From positions 1 through 33,106 of the forward strand of contig FR879686.1 in the NCBI GenBank assembly GCA_000435055.1: a DNA stretch of 33,106 nucleotides, read 5' to 3'. The translations under genes and the position numbers were made by a program. This document shows positions 32,705 to 33,106 of the stretch, one piece after another (within the stretch, counting starts at the first letter, position 1; each line of letters opens with the position of its first letter). The notes beneath the pieces were generated by a model. The model saw nothing but the letters and a program-made list of their open reading frames with translations, was not told where the DNA came from and did no database searches. Source of the DNA: Clostridium sp. CAG:138. GTDB lineage: Bacteria > Bacillota > Clostridia > Christensenellales > CAG-138.

Positions 32705-33106
32705 TCATTTTTCGGCAAGGGGCAGGTACTCCTCACCGAGCATGCGCGGAGCGGAACGACCGTCCGTCCGTTCGATGATATCCGCAATGAACGCATCCGC
32801 TTTTTTTGTTTCAACAAGGCAATTGAATTTTATGTTTTCAAGAAATTCAATATTCCTGACGGTTGAATTTTTGCGGACAAACCCCTCTATCCCGCCGAAA
32901 CGCGTATAATCCGTTACGAACTCTATTTCGGCGCAGGGCGTCATTGTAACGCTGCCGGCGGCCGAAAGCGCATCCGCAGCGGATCGGCTGTATGCGCGCA
33001 CAAGTCCGCCGCTGCCGAGAAGGATTCCTCCGAAATAGCGCGTCACAATGATGAGCGCGTTTTCGGTTTCGCTTCGGATAAGCGTGTCCATAATCGGCAT
33101 TCCGGC
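32705..33106 (-). CDS. yigZ: YigZ/IMPACT family protein (UPF0029), 5' end outside the window
   Basis: The visible 133 residues are the C-terminal part; the frame stays open to the window edge, so the start lies beyond 33106. The family motif GMPIMDTLIRS, ALIIVTRYFGGILLG and GGLVRAYSRSAADAL is clear, followed by the DUF1949-like ferredoxin-fold domain. Family members of ~200-215 aa are of unsettled function; the eukaryotic homologue IMPACT binds the translation regulator GCN1. The ATG at 33100 is internal, as the Ala-Gly before it continues the family motif. Confidence 0.9.
   Translation of the reverse strand, partial: AGMPIMDTLIRSETENALIIVTRYFGGILLGSGGLVRAYSRSAADALSAAGSVTMTPCAEIEFVTDYTRFGGIEGFVRKNSTVRNIEFLENIKFNCLVETKKADAFIADIIERTDGRSAPRMLGEEYLPLAEK

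Overview
The window looks like a chromosomal segment of an anaerobic Clostridia-type Firmicute, probably uncultured and gut- or digester-associated, with about 50% G+C by eye. The evidence is a single-chain pyruvate:ferredoxin oxidoreductase, Bacillus-style gene blocks (yybS, rplI, replicative helicase), strong AGGAGG ribosome binding sites, a type I dockerin protein and a poly-gamma-glutamate (PGA) capsule operon. No phage, transposase or integrase gene was found, so this is mostly core genome with a few accessory patches.

Layout. 1-410: a consensus sigma-70 promoter followed by three CRISPR-like repeats, then a nested inverted repeat; no cas gene is in view. 513-2449 (+): a transglutaminase-like lipoprotein and a YlmH-type S4 RNA-binding protein. 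2828-7590 (+): pgsB-pgsC-pgsA plus a gamma-glutamyltranspeptidase lipoprotein resembling CapD, closed by a terminator. 7839-9481 (-): three small membrane proteins leading into an alpha/beta hydrolase. 9710-12900 (+): yybS-rplI-dnaB, lacking the gdpP gene that normally sits between yybS and rplI. 13074-15310 (+): a six-helix membrane protein carrying an E2/CAT-fold acyltransferase domain with a replaced catalytic His, then a second membrane protein. 15362-16116: a repeat-rich, geneless stretch with a duplicated ~115-125 bp unit, leading into a secreted LRR-like dockerin protein (16117-17148).

17245-25191 (-): glgA, trkH, trkA and a large membrane-anchored protein with lamin-tail domains, a chitobiase-like domain and a CotH domain. 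25192-25882: an oriC-like region with DnaA boxes, followed by dnaA (+) with a TTG start and without dnaN behind it. 27562-33106 (-): pyruvate:ferredoxin oxidoreductase, ilvE and a YigZ-family gene cut by the window end.

How the parts fit. PgsB/C/A make and export PGA, and the transpeptidase would trim or anchor it outside the membrane. TrkH and TrkA form a potassium importer. DnaA, DnaB and L9 are replication and translation functions typical of an origin-proximal region. Surface biology is a recurring theme: PGA, dockerin, CotH/LTD and transglutaminase-like proteins. The most unusual items are the promoter-led mini repeat array, the duplicated repeat unit before the dockerin gene, the membrane-fused acyltransferase-fold protein with an apparently leaderless mRNA, and the DnaA with altered DNA-recognition residues.
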